From Smittium culicis (taxonomy: Eukaryota; Kickxellomycota; Harpellomycetes; Harpellales; Legeriomycetaceae): DNA of 21,673 nt. The DNA is taken from positions 1-21,673 of the forward strand of contig LSSN01001907.1 of the NCBI GenBank assembly GCA_001970855.1, in the 5' to 3' direction. Under the pieces are notes generated by a model, which was given only the letters and a program-made list of their open reading frames with translations, did not search any database and had not been told where the DNA came from. Both the position numbers and the translations under genes were made by a program. Numbering within the stretch: position 1 is the stretch's first letter; each line of letters begins with the position of its first letter. Below are positions 1 through 9,819 of this stretch, piece by piece.

Positions 1-957
1 GCTGGGCTCGTCAGTTTCACTGTCGAAGTCCATGATTTCAATGTCGACAGGGAGTAGATCTTGAGCTCCAGGAGTCTTCGAATCATTAGGTGGCCAGGTA
101 GGAGAGCGATTGACATTGCTTGAGCTTTCCCAATAAAGCTCGCTAGAATTCTCAATTTCGTCTGGCCAGCATTCAGAATTTTGCAGGCCTCGCGTCGAAG
201 ATCCCGTATCTTGGTTTTCGGAACCTTCAGCGTCATGTCCTGGGTGTTTATTACCATCCCCAGATGTATAGTTAGATTGTTATGGGGACGTAGACGATTT
301 CTCGTCGTTTATCTTGAATCAAAGCTCCCGGAGCTTGGAGTATATCCTGTGTGTGATTTTCGCACACGCCTCTTTGGATTCTGCCATGATTAGTAGGTCG
401 TCCAAATATGCTGAGATTCGCATTCCTTGGGACCTGGCCCATTGTAAGACTGGGCGAAGAATCTTGGTGAAAACCAACGGGCTCAGTGATAGCCCGAATG
501 GTAGGACCCGAAACTGGAAACAGCGGCCATTCCAATGAAAGCGTAGGTACTTCCGACACTGCTTGAATACCAGGATATGCATGAATGCATCCTGTAGGTC
601 GAGGGATGTCAAATAATCTTTTCTGCGGACCATGCGGCAGATGGAAGACAGGGTCTCCATCTTGAAGTTCTGCTCCTCCACATGTTGGTTGGGCTTGCGG
701 AGGTCTAAGACTGGTCTGAGGCCTCCAGTCTTTTTCGGGATCGTGAACAGCTGGCTGTAGAAGCCTGGATCCTTCGGCCGAATTTTCGTATCGGACGACC
801 TCGATCCCGGAGCGGGAGAGTGGGGGTTCTTGAAGGGGATTCTGAATCCCCTCTCTACTATGTTCCGAACCCATCGGTTGTCCGTTAGTCTGGACCATGC
901 CGATTTGAACATAGCAAGGCGTCCCCCTACTGGGGGGCTGTTTTGGGTCTCTACTGA
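1..957 (-). pseudogene. Reverse transcriptase of the retroelement, with a premature stop and a frameshift, 3' part cut by the window edge
   Basis: The frame is open upstream of the gag stop (…NSPPVGGRLA) and the first ATG is at 912. RT landmarks in order: a FTIPKKTGG-LRPVLDLRKPN block, YLTSLDLQDAFMHI (catalytic Asp motif A), LPFGLSLSPLVFTKIL (motif B), and ISAYLDDLLIMA (catalytic YLDD motif C). The frame then hits TGA at 321-319 between KLREL and FKINDEK, where related RTs have glycine (GGA to TGA is a one-base change). About 12 codons further on, near 280-295, the reading must move by one base to continue as NLTIHLGMVINTQ… KVPKTKIRDL…, which stays open to base 1. So the copy needs two lesions to be ignored and is unlikely to give active RT. 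Confidence 0.8.
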
Positions 958-1748
958 GACCCCCTCCCGCGGCCGCGACCCCTTCCGCGAAAACTTGATT
1001 GGCGGTCGGCGGTCCTGTTGCTTGGATTGGCTTCAGCGGTAGTTTCAGCGTTGGTGCTCTGCGCCGTAGCAGTGTTGCTGCTGATCGAATTCTTGTTGTT
1101 CGAGCTCTGCTGACGCTTCGCTGCTGGTTTCTTGGCAATTAGGGAGTCCAACGCCTCTTGATCCATCAGTGGTTTGGTATCTGGTTCGACGAGCTGTGTA
1201 GGTTTGCCTGGAAGTTCGAGCCCCTTATGTAGGTTATCTAACCTAGCTTGGGTTACTGTAGCGGCTACGTCCGATAGTAGGGCTCTCATAGTGCTCGCAA
1301 ACATGACCTCGGGATCCTCAGAGGTGTCGAGTCCAGGGTTGTCCTGGATTCTTCGGTGGACAAAGTAGTCAATAGGTCTTGTTGCTTGAGCAAGAGCTAC
1401 TTGAATTCCATATAGGGCTGTGTCAGCCTTCTTCACTGCAGTCGATGCTGAGTCGTTCAGTGGGGGAGGGTTGTAGTTCATAGAACTAGTCCTCGGGCAA
1501 GAATGTATTGCAATCTTGCGTTCTTCTTCTGTTAGCGGCGAGCGGAAGAAGTCTTCTCCAATCGATGGGAAAGCCTCAGTGAGTTCTGGGTAAGCTGTCA
1601 AGTCTGTCACTGGGATTCTGGTAATGAAGTGTGGATCCTCTGGTTCCTGGTTTCTATCGTTTTTGCGCAGGAGTTGTTGTACCAGTTCGGTCAACACCTT
1701 TACTTGATCTTGGCTTGCTGGAGCTTGAATTTCAGCTATTTGTTCCAT
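951..1748 (-). CDS. Gag-like protein of the retroelement
   Basis: Intact 265-residue ORF beginning MEQIAEIQAP and ending in an arginine/glycine-rich tail (about the last 12 residues, RGRGRGRG), a typical nucleic-acid-binding tail replacing a zinc knuckle. The N-terminal part has a short predicted coiled coil (QVKVLTELVQQLL). The middle is helical (residues ~100-170) with a region resembling other DIRS-like capsid ORFs. The stretch at ~205-250 is low-complexity N/S/T/A. Its stop (953-951) overlaps the RT frame, which is open through this point in the -1 frame relative to gag, so RT is expected to be made by frameshifting or reinitiation. I saw no canonical slippery heptamer. Function is inferred from position and composition, not from a recognised domain. 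Confidence 0.75.
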   Translation of the reverse strand: MEQIAEIQAPASQDQVKVLTELVQQLLRKNDRNQEPEDPHFITRIPVTDLTAYPELTEAFPSIGEDFFRSPLTEEERKIAIHSCPRTSSMNYNPPPLNDSASTAVKKADTALYGIQVALAQATRPIDYFVHRRIQDNPGLDTSEDPEVMFASTMRALLSDVAATVTQARLDNLHKGLELPGKPTQLVEPDTKPLMDQEALDSLIAKKPAAKRQQSSNNKNSISSNTATAQSTNAETTAEANPSNRTADRQSSFRGRGRGRGRGSQ

Positions 1749-2538
1749 CGTTTAATTTTTGAAGGGAGATAAAATTTTAAATATTCTTAAGTATAAAAAT
1801 TTAGTTTGAAAATCTTTATGCTGGTAGAGTACCTTTGCGAAAGAAAAGATGATAAGGATATCACTACTGCGTACTTTACAGTTTATACCATAAAATTTTT
1901 TTTTAGTTCATTTTATTTACTTTAATTTTATTGGCTTTAGATTTTCGTTTTAGTTTTATCCAATAAGATGATAACACTTAATATGTCTCCTCTCTGATGT
2001 ATAATGTATTTAAATTCTGCTAGATAATGGTATCGATTATATAGCAACTACAACGAATAGATTTATTGCATTTATATTAAATGTAAAAAAAAAATTCAAA
2101 GCAAAAAAGTCGAAAATCTGGAGATAATATCGCGTGTAATTTTTTAATTTTGTGGAATTAGAAATTCATTGGAAACCATAAATTAAAAATATTATTTGCT
2201 AGAAAATAAAAGTTAGCCAATAGCTTTATATATTTCGGAGTATATTGTTTTAATATGGGATACAAATTGAGGATAATGTACAGAGATAATTGGCCTATTT
2301 GAGCATAAAAGGGTATTATATTTAGAGATTTTCCCAAAAGTAAAAAAAAATTTCAGCAAATAGATTGTATGTACAAAATTATAATCGATAGCTTAAAATG
2401 CAGACTTTTATACTGAATTATGGACTATTTCAGATTTGAGGCTGAGATTGTAAGAAATCTTTTGCGTAGGCCAGACGATATTTAGATACCTATAAGGTAG
2501 AAGTAAGAAATCACAGAAAGTTTATTAAAGCTTTCGAA
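1749..2538. other. AT-rich intergenic stretch between the retroelement and the F-box gene
   Basis: No convincing ORF or RNA gene. It contains poly-A/T runs and CCAAT-type boxes (for example ATCCAATAAG near 1958 and GCCAATAGC near 2216). It should hold the promoter of the F-box gene and the 5' end of the retroelement, but I could not define either boundary. Confidence 0.5.
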
Positions 2539-3525
2539 ATGAGGCGAATAGAAGATCTGCCCGATGTGTTATTAAACAGGATATTCGAGTTTACCGATAT
2601 TAAAACTGCGCTGCGAATATCCAATACATGCCATGGATTATACAATCAGCTACAAATAGCTAGCTGCTGGAGGATAGTCGATCTATCTTCTTATTCAGGA
2701 AAAATGAGCTCGGAGCAATTACTGAGGCTGATTGAAAAAATAGGAAAGGGATTAATGGAGCTTAACGTTTCGGGGCATTCAAAACTAACTCCAGAGGTGT
2801 TTATATCAATTGCTAAAAATTGTCCAAAAATACAAAGACTAGTGGCTAAAAACTGCCCCAACATCACTAAAAGCAACTTACAGCTGATGCTAGGCGATTT
2901 AAAACTACATAACAGTGAAGAATTTAAACAAGAGCACGAAAACAACATTATTGCAAGAAATCATTTTAAAGAGAGAGGGCACAAGTTAATACAAGAGAAA
3001 AACGGGTTCAATTCGAGTTTAAAAGAACTGGAGATATCGAGCAACGAACCTATTAATTCCGAGTTTTTAAAATTCGTGGACCTTGTTTTCCCGTACATTT
3101 ATAAGCTAGTTATAACTAACTGCATCGTTTCAATTGAAAGCTTCACTAAGCCAGCCTTTATACAGTTACATGATTTAGACTTAAGTAACTGTAAAGTAAC
3201 TGATCAAGACGTAAAGAACATGATCGAGAATAGTAGGTTCCTCAGTAGGCTTATTCTTTCAAATTGCTACAAGCTGAGTGATTTGACGTTGGTTGAGGTA
3301 TCTAACTATTTGGAAGATTTACAAGAGTTGAACATGTCATCATGCGACTTGACAACTGCAGGTGTATTACTTCTCAAAAACAACAAAAAGCTGAAATACT
3401 TGAACGTAAGAAACTCGAGAGCTATTAGTCTGAATTGCTTAGATTTTCTTGCAACAAAAATCCCTCTTCTACGAGCATTAGATCCACTTGGTCAATGGCG
3501 TTTTTGGCCAAAAAACGGTTGTTAA
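2539..3525 (+). CDS. F-box and leucine-rich-repeat protein (likely SCF ubiquitin-ligase substrate receptor)
   Basis: Single-exon ORF of 328 residues. Residues ~3-45 (IEDLPDVLLNRIFEFTD…NTCHGLYNQL…CWRIVDL) match the F-box pattern: LPxxLLxxIF, a middle helix, then a W in the last helix. Such a domain binds Skp1 in an SCF E3 complex. The rest shows cysteine-type LRRs of the Amn1/Grr1/FBXL kind: NVSGHSKLTPEVF…NCPKIQRLVAKNCPNIT (~75-110), LVITNCIVS (~191-199), LDLSNCKVTDQDV (~212-225), LILSNCYKLSDLTL (~238-252), LNMSSCDLTTAGV (~263-276), YLNVRNSRAISL (~288-300). A charged, less repetitive segment lies at ~118-160. The start is the first ATG, directly before the F-box, and no intron is needed. The ubiquitination target cannot be read from sequence. 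The antisense frame at 2691-2948 is a shadow. Confidence 0.85.
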   Translation: MRRIEDLPDVLLNRIFEFTDIKTALRISNTCHGLYNQLQIASCWRIVDLSSYSGKMSSEQLLRLIEKIGKGLMELNVSGHSKLTPEVFISIAKNCPKIQRLVAKNCPNITKSNLQLMLGDLKLHNSEEFKQEHENNIIARNHFKERGHKLIQEKNGFNSSLKELEISSNEPINSEFLKFVDLVFPYIYKLVITNCIVSIESFTKPAFIQLHDLDLSNCKVTDQDVKNMIENSRFLSRLILSNCYKLSDLTLVEVSNYLEDLQELNMSSCDLTTAGVLLLKNNKKLKYLNVRNSRAISLNCLDFLATKIPLLRALDPLGQWRFWPKNGC

Positions 3526-3796
3526 ATATACAAAGATCAATTTTGTAGCATATTAATCACCAAGTCTATTACATAGTTATATAATATAATATCTTTCTTT
3601 TTAAAGTTATTTAGAACAATAACCTTATATCAAGTTCGAAACAATAAGCAATAGTGATCTTTGACCTTTATTGACTAATGAATTTTGTTAAATATAAAGT
3701 TTTTCGATAACAATTTACAGATAAATCGACGATATAAAATACTAGTAGAAATTATTTAAACTTGAAAATCTTCCCAGATTATAGAAGGTTAAAGAG

Positions 3797-4386
3797 TTAA
3801 GGGCTTGTGTATTTCTTGGCCACTAATAAATTAAAAAGCATGGTTAAACTAAAGTTTGGCGATATAAATAAATAAATAAATAAATAAACTCTTTGAGACA
3901 AAATAAATAAATAAAAATTATCTTACAAAAATAAACTAGGCGCCTTCCAAGGAATCTTGAAATAAAGGGAACAATAAAAAATACAGTGAGAGTAGCAAGT
4001 TGAGTTAACTCTTTAGTGAGCTCTTCATGAAGTGCGTCGTCCTCTTCTTCGTCACTAGAAGTTTCCTCGTCACTAGACTCGTGCTTCTGTTTATCTCCAA
4101 CTTGTAAAGATGTGTCGTCACTGCTGCTGTCAGTGAGGTAATTTTCGTTATCTACAGAATCAAATAGGAATTGAGGTTAGATAAATTCTGTAAATATAAG
4201 GGCAGTGAATTGGATAAAGTATTTACTTGAGATTAGTCTAGAAAAGAAAAAAAAATTAGAATAAATATAAATATAAATTTAATAAGAAATAGAGCAACCA
4301 TCGAGTTCTGCCAAGGGGTCTTCCGGGAGTGGGTTTGGTTGAATGGTGTTGAACAAGATATATCCACGACTATCAGTTTGAAACAT
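3797..4386 (-). CDS. Small acidic tail-anchored protein, Mim2-like (mitochondrial outer-membrane import), three exons
   Basis: Proposed exons: 4386-4299, 4151-3927 and 3822-3797, giving 112 residues. Intron 1 (4298-4152) starts GTTGCT and ends CTGTAG with a TCTAACC branch-like site; intron 2 (3926-3823) starts GTAAGA and ends TTATTAG with TTTAACC upstream. Frames join exactly at both junctions. The product starts MFQTDSRGYILFNTIQPNPL. A Ser/Asp/Glu-rich acidic middle follows (SSSDD, SSDEETSSDEEEDD). Then comes one hydrophobic segment, LATLTVFFIVPFISRFLGRR, and a short basic tail ending LAKKYTSP. Acidic cytosolic region plus one C-terminal membrane span ending in G-R-R/K is the architecture of fungal Mim2, partner of Mim1 in inserting outer-membrane proteins. 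An in-frame upstream ATG (4482) could extend the N-terminus. The intron model is inferred and the family call tentative. It is divergent from the GCP2 gene. Confidence 0.5.
3823..3926 (-). repeat. (AAAT)n microsatellite inside the proposed second intron of the Mim2-like gene
   Basis: AAAT/ATTT tandem tetranucleotides occupy about 3867-3887 and again about 3900-3914 (plus-strand AAATAAATAAAT). They lie wholly in the predicted intron. The same tetranucleotide recurs at about 10279-10300, so it is a common simple repeat of this genome. Confidence 0.8.
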
Positions 4387-5504
4387 GATTCGATATGGGG
4401 AAATTTTAAAGATGAGTAAAAGGTTTAATGGCTTTACAGAAAGAAGATATGTGACAGTATTATATGGTAGACTTTTGTTCAAAATAATTATTTTAAACTC
4501 ATGCGAATGAAATATGAATAGAAGTTATTGAGTATCGACTTTGAGCAAGTTTTTGAAAAAAAATCAAATATGAAAATGGGGTTATTCTATAAAATTATAT
4601 CAATTAATTCGTTTATATATGAGAGTAGACATTTGTAGCCCTTAAAAAAAATAAGCTCAATAAAATAAAAGAAATCGCTAAATGATTTATGGCTTTCAAG
4701 CTAAGAAATCATAAAAAAGATTTCCAGCCTTAAAGGCTCTGAGCATTTTTGCTAATTTTCTTGGCTGTAAAGTTTATGAAAAATCCAAAAATTAAACTTT
4801 CTTTTATTTTTTTACTGCAAAGCTATAACCAAAATCTACCAACTAATTGGCTAATCACATTTAATTGCATCCAACCCAATGATTATCGGTGTACAGTATC
4901 ATGAATTGCTGATATCCAATAGCTAATAGAATTCAGATATATAAAATTTATTATACCAATAAAATACGCTTATAAAAAATTCCATGAGTATCTAAATATG
5001 ATTGGACTCAAAAAATGTCAGCTGCCAATAGTATACTAAGTTAAATGTACTAAGAGTAAAAACAAACCAGAATTTACGCTATAGAGAGCTTTTGTTTACT
5101 TTTTCGTACAATACTTTTCACTATAATCGAATTCTTATTAGGCCTAAATCCCTCCAAAATCAACATTATATTCAAGCTTTCCTCTTCTTTCCAAAAGCAA
5201 AGTTATTTTCAAGCATCCCTCTTCTTTCCAAAATCAAGAGTGCTGCCTGTCTGCTTTTAGCTTAATCAATTCCACTTTTGGCCTAAATAATTTCAATTTT
5301 AGCCAATTTATTTTTAAAATTTATATTTATACCTTAATTCTTTTTTTTATTTTTTCTATTTTTTTCAATACTCATTACCCTCCATACTTCAAATTTTACC
5401 TCGCTAGTCTTCTCCAAAAAATCTTTGTAAATATATCTTTATATACCACATTTATCCTGACAAATATCCCTTCTTGAGTACATATTCTCCTGTTTAATTC
5501 CAAT
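4387..5504. promoter_or_regulatory. Shared upstream region between the divergent Mim2-like and GCP2 genes
   Basis: About 1.1 kb without a credible ORF. It carries several CCAAT/ATTGG boxes between roughly 4845 and 5030 (ATTGGCTAATC, CCAATGATT, TCCAATAGC, CCAATAAAA, GCCAATAGT). The last 370 bases before the GCP2 start codon (about 5130-5500) are strongly pyrimidine-rich on the coding strand (CTTTCCTCTTCTTTCC repeats), as is common around fungal transcription starts. Promoter roles are inferred from position only. Confidence 0.45.
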
Positions 5505-8500
5505 ATGAATCCCAATTCTCACTTACAATACGATAATTTATCTAAATCATACTCTGATGAGGAATCCCAATCTCTAAAATACTTACCCAAATATTACGAA
5601 TCTTCCTTTCGTGAGCGACGCCGCAGGGTACCTCCCACCGAAAGACATTTAGATAAAATTACCTCAACCTTTCCAAAGAATATCGACCCCCCACTTCCTT
5701 CCTCGATTTCTCCCCCAAACATTCTTTCTATACAATTACAAGAAATTGTTCTAATTCAAGATCTTTTTAACGTTTTACTGGTAAAATTCTTTTTTTTTAT
5801 TACGATTCCTTATATATAGTTATTAATATTGGTTTTTATTTTTACTCTTCAAATTATTCTTCAATTTCCACCATTTATCATTTTATAATTCTTTTTTTAC
5901 ACTTTACTAAAATCCCTTTTTATAATCTAAACCCTTTCTTACCTTATTTTTTTAAATAGGGCTTTCAAGGAAACTACATTTTGATAAAGAAAAATTCAAG
6001 CAAAAGATCTAATTTTTTCAAACCAACCACCCAATATATTACAAGAATTCAACCCGGTTTTGATAACTCTCTTTTCGAATTAGCACTTAAAATTTCTCAA
6101 ATTGCTATCAACTACATGGAATTATCCGATTTTATCAACCTATACTCTTCTCCACATGCCGGACAGGTTAACCAAGCTTTGTCCGCCGCATTAAAACATT
6201 TCGAGATGGAATATATTAACCACATTATCGAAACTGAAGTTCAGTTCCATTTATCAACCATTTATAACCCATTCACTCTTTTACGCCTCTCTGTACTACT
6301 CTCTTCTTACGCATCTATCATGCTCCGCTTGTCTTCCTTGGTCTTTTCTTTTTATAAGCAATCTTATTCTATAGAGCTAAAAAATAGCCTAAGAGACCAA
6401 GAATTAGGCCTAGCTACTTCCGCTGATCCTAATTCCCATTCCCTTTTAGATGACTTTTCAAGCTCTTCTTCTGCCCATGATTCTGGATCTAGCTCTTCTT
6501 CCGGCTCTGAATATTATTCTGACGACTCGATCTCCTCTTCATCTACAAACTCAAATAACTCTATTTCAGACTCATATTTACAATCAAATAAACGCCGCAA
6601 AAGCAAAAAATCTTCGCATAAAAAAAGAATGTCTGCTTTTTTATCTTCAATTCAAAAAATAAATATACGTGGCGGCGCTACCCTTAATGTAATTGCCAAT
6701 GAAATGAAAAATTCTAGTGGTGACCAGATTTCTTCTGACCTATACTCATATATCTTATCTAGCGCTGCCGAGCCTTTCTTATCACTACTAAGACAATGGC
6801 TTCATTTTGGATCTGTCAATTCTAATATAGCTGTTGAATCTGACCATAAAGAGTTTATGATTAGTCGCTCAGAAGGTCAGTCAACCGCAGTTGTTGCTGG
6901 TTCAGATGAGTTTGTTGTTATAACCAACCCTTCTTATTCTAGCAAATCTTCAAGTATAATCAGTTTTACTTTAAACGAATATCTTACCCCTGAATTCTTA
7001 CGATCTTTTAGCAGAAAGATTCTTCTAACCGGAAAATATATTAATGTTGTAAGAGAATGCTCTATAGAACCTTATGATAATAGCTCACCATCTTCGACTG
7101 GCGTTTCATTTCTAGATACCAAACCAATGTTCCCAGACTCCAATGACCTCATGAAAGCTATAAATGGAAACCTATTATATAAAGAAATTGATTCTTGTTA
7201 CAGTACTGCAAATACCGCATTACTTCAGGTCTTAACCAAGAATTCTTACTTAAAAAGCTATTTAGATGCTATAAAAAGGTATCTTCTTTTAGACCAGGCA
7301 GATTTTCTTACAAATTTCTTTGACCTTGCTAATACAACTCTTGAAAGATTTGCTTCTGATGAAGTCAAAGATAAGCTTTCATCATTCCTAGATTCAACTC
7401 TTAAAAACCCTACTAGCTCCACATATTCAGACCCATTCAAAGATAAGATCTCTCTTACTTTTTCAAATGAAAAACTCATAGATGCCCTATCGCTCCTTCA
7501 ATCAAATAAAATTTCCTCTAGAAGTCAACAGTATTTGCAAAGTCATGATCAGAACTACAATTCTGCCACCTATTCGTATCAATCAAATTACTCGGGATCT
7601 AACCCTAGCATACACAGCTCGTCTATTACATGCAGCAAGATTTTCTCTTTAAAAATAGTTGCGGAGTTTCCTGCATCCCTTATACTTAATCCAATATCTA
7701 TGAGAAAATACTCTTTAATACATAGGCATATTCTAATTTTAAAACATCTTGAATGGAAGCTTTCTAGTTCATGGATTTCTCACTTAAAATCATATTCTAT
7801 TATTACCCGAAAAAAATTTAGAGCTGGTAAAATTCCAGCAGCAAATGTTTCAGGATCTAGCGAAAAAGTACCCGATTTGATACAGGAATTTACAACATTA
7901 AGAATTAAAATCCACTTGATACTTTTTTCATTAAGGAACAAGATGCTATTATCTATCCAACAAATATTATATTTTCTGTTTTTCGAAGTCTTGGAGCCAA
8001 ACTGGAAAACGCTTTTAGAGTCAATTTGGACAGCTAAAACAGTTGATGATCTGATTGCTTCACATAATCAATTTCTTGACTCTAGCTTGCTTCAATGTGG
8101 ATTAATAAACCAAAAACTATTTAAAAGTATTAATAGGTTAATTAGCATGTGTAATTATTTGATATCAAATACGTCATTTATAGTTGAATCATCGTCGCTT
8201 ATGAATAACAAGGACCTTTCGTTTATTAACTCTATACCATCGATGAATTTGAAAAACATATCATCGATGAAAGTAGATTCTAATATTGCCAGATCGACTT
8301 TGGAAAGACAAAGCACATTTGATAATGAGGGGGAATTTAACATGACTAATTCTAGAGGTAGTTTAAGCACTGAAGGGATATCATCAACAGCTTTGGGTAC
8401 GGTGCAATCAATGATAAGCGAGAATCCAGTTTTTAATCAGATGGTAGAGTCGCTAAAGATGCTTCAGTATGTGTCAACATCTTTTAATTCAACGCTGACG

Positions 8501-8611
8501 ACATTGATGGAGGCTTTAAATCACTATGCACAAAACCAGTCACCCAAATACCTTAACTTGGCATCTAGGCTAGATTTCATTAAAAACACAAAGGACCAGC
8601 AATTAGATTAG
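5505..8611 (+). CDS. GCP2: Gamma-tubulin complex component 2 (GCP2 / Spc97 / Alp4), two exons
   Basis: Exons 5505-5780 and 5960-8611 (intron 5781-5960 minus its last base, donor CTG|GTAAAA, acceptor AATAG|GGC, phase 0) encode about 975 residues. The junction restores the family hallmark IVLIQDLFNVLL-GFQGNYIL. Further hallmarks: LLRQWLHFGSVN…EFMI in the N-terminal GRIP1 half (~365-390), KIVAEFPASLILNP…LIHRHILILKHLEWKL, FFEVLEPNW (~766), TVDDLIASHNQFLDSSLLQCGLINQKLFKSINRL, and the C-terminal LASRLDF typical of GCP2. A Ser/Asp-rich low-complexity insert (~253-305) ends in a basic patch. With GCP3 and gamma-tubulin it forms the microtubule-nucleating complex at the spindle pole body. Length is normal for fungal GCP2. 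The short frames at 6450-6662, 7258-7479 and 8155-8370 are shadows. Confidence 0.92.
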
Positions 8612-9619
8612 CCCTTTTTTTTTTTTATAAAGTATTAAGAAATTTGAATATTTATAACGGTAATATTATTTTCGACCATTAATCATTCATCAGATTAGCA
8701 AAATTTGCTTTTATTTTGAGATTGACCTCAAGATAAAGCATTTTATTTATATCTATGTTAATTTAAAGATATAATATTTTTTTAGATGTATTTTATAATA
8801 AAGTATGCGGTATAATCAGAGAAAAAGTACGAATAGATAAGCTATAATTCAAGCTCTATTTGTAATTGATAGCTAAGACTAATAAGTTTTATATTTAAAA
8901 GTAAAAACTTTGAGTCGTACTCTGGGCAGGGTTCGGTGAGCATGAGTCAAAAGAGTTGGGTGAGAATGTTTTAATTGTGATATTAGTAAAACAGTAGGCA
9001 TTGCTAAATTTAAACTATAAGACTCCATTGCGTATATAGAGGATATTAGTGAAGTATAGGAATGTAAACAGATATGGATGGATAAGCTTAGATTGATTCA
9101 GCTTTGTAAACTAGATAATTAGAAACTATAGTGAAATAAGAAGATATCTATTTTTTCTAGGTTGATCTTATGGAGGCGGAGGTTAGCAGGATTTAACATC
9201 CAAATAACAGGATAATGGAACGCTATATATAATTTATAGTAGAAATTAAAAAAAACCAAAGAGAGACTTTATCTGGAAAAGTAAGATTCCTTGAGCCAAT
9301 GCCCAGGGAGGCATGGAGCTGCTAGAGCAGCAGAGGGGGATCGAATAATAAGATGGATTTTATTTGAGATTTAGCCAATGGGGGGGGGAGGGGTGTAACT
9401 TGTGCTATAACAGGGTTTAGAAAGTAACAGATTATTTGGGTTAAAGGAACAATAAAGCTGACCTGTTTTATACAGGAACTTATTTATCTTGAATGAAGCC
9501 AAATAAAAATGGAAGCTGAATGAGGAGCTATTGTAAAATTCGCAATATTGATTTGTATCGGAGGGAAAGGAAAAAGAACAATAAGTGTTGTGAGTGGTTA
9601 TAAAAGTAAGAGGTGTAGA
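8612..9619. other. AT-rich intergenic region downstream of GCP2
   Basis: A T-rich stretch follows the GCP2 stop (T12 at 8617-8629). I saw no supported gene. There is a run of about ten G near 9380 (AATGGGGGGGGGGAGGGG) and a small hairpin GCTGCTAGAGCAGC near 9321-9334. Confidence 0.4.
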
Positions 9620-9623
9620 TTAA

Positions 9624-9815
9624 TCTTTTTCCGCCCAACGCTCTCAGGACATACAAATATTGCTGATTCGTTAAATATTTTTAATACTGAACATTATTTG
9701 CAGCTACTCAGGAACAAGTCAATACTATTTAGGGATTGATAGTAAAAGTATTTTTGATATACCTAATTCAGTTAGATTTGGTAGACCAAAAACAGCCTGC
9801 CGCACCGGGAAAGGG
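9624..9815 (+). mobile_element. piggyBac-type miniature element (MITE), copy 1
   Basis: 192 bp flanked on both sides by TTAA (9620-9623 and 9816-9819), the target duplication of piggyBac transposons. The right end reads CGGGAAAGGG before TTAA, so its reverse complement is CCCTTTCCCG, the same as the left ends of copies 2 and 3. Its own left end is partly decayed (TCTTTTTCCGCCCAACG). It shares internal blocks with copy 2: GCTGATTCGTTAA, AACATTATTTGCAG, TTAGGGATT and TTTGGTAGACCAAAAACAG. It has no coding capacity; the short frame starting at 9548 running across it is accidental. Confidence 0.78.
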
Positions 9816-9819
9816 TTAA

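Larger units (their letters stand above)
1..1748 (-). mobile_element. Partial retrotransposon (gag + reverse transcriptase), DIRS-like, truncated by the window edge
   Basis: A minus-strand gag-like ORF is followed in a second frame by a reverse transcriptase and then by the start of the connection region, which continues past base 1. The RT sequence style (LDLQDAF, FGLSLSP, AYLDDL, then an HLGMVIN stretch in the next frame) resembles DIRS/PAT-type tyrosine-recombinase retroelements; a Ty3-type element is the alternative, because RNase H, integrase or recombinase lie outside the window. No LTR or inverted terminal repeat was recognised upstream of the gag start. The block is clearly more GC-rich than flanking DNA, with the change close to base 1750. 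It is probably inactive, given one in-frame stop and one frameshift in the RT region. Confidence 0.8.

Noticed and set aside
272..1138. 288-codon minus-strand frame overlapping gag and RT
   Set aside because: It lacks any recognisable domain. The real RT motifs are in the overlapping frame at 957-319 and the real gag tail is in the 1748-951 frame.
4226..4241. Possible 11-base micro-exon (ACTAATCTCAA) inside the first intron of the Mim2-like gene
   Set aside because: It is flanked by CTAG and GTAAAT, but including it brings a stop into frame, while skipping it joins the exons correctly. ACTAATC may instead be a spare branch-site-like sequence.
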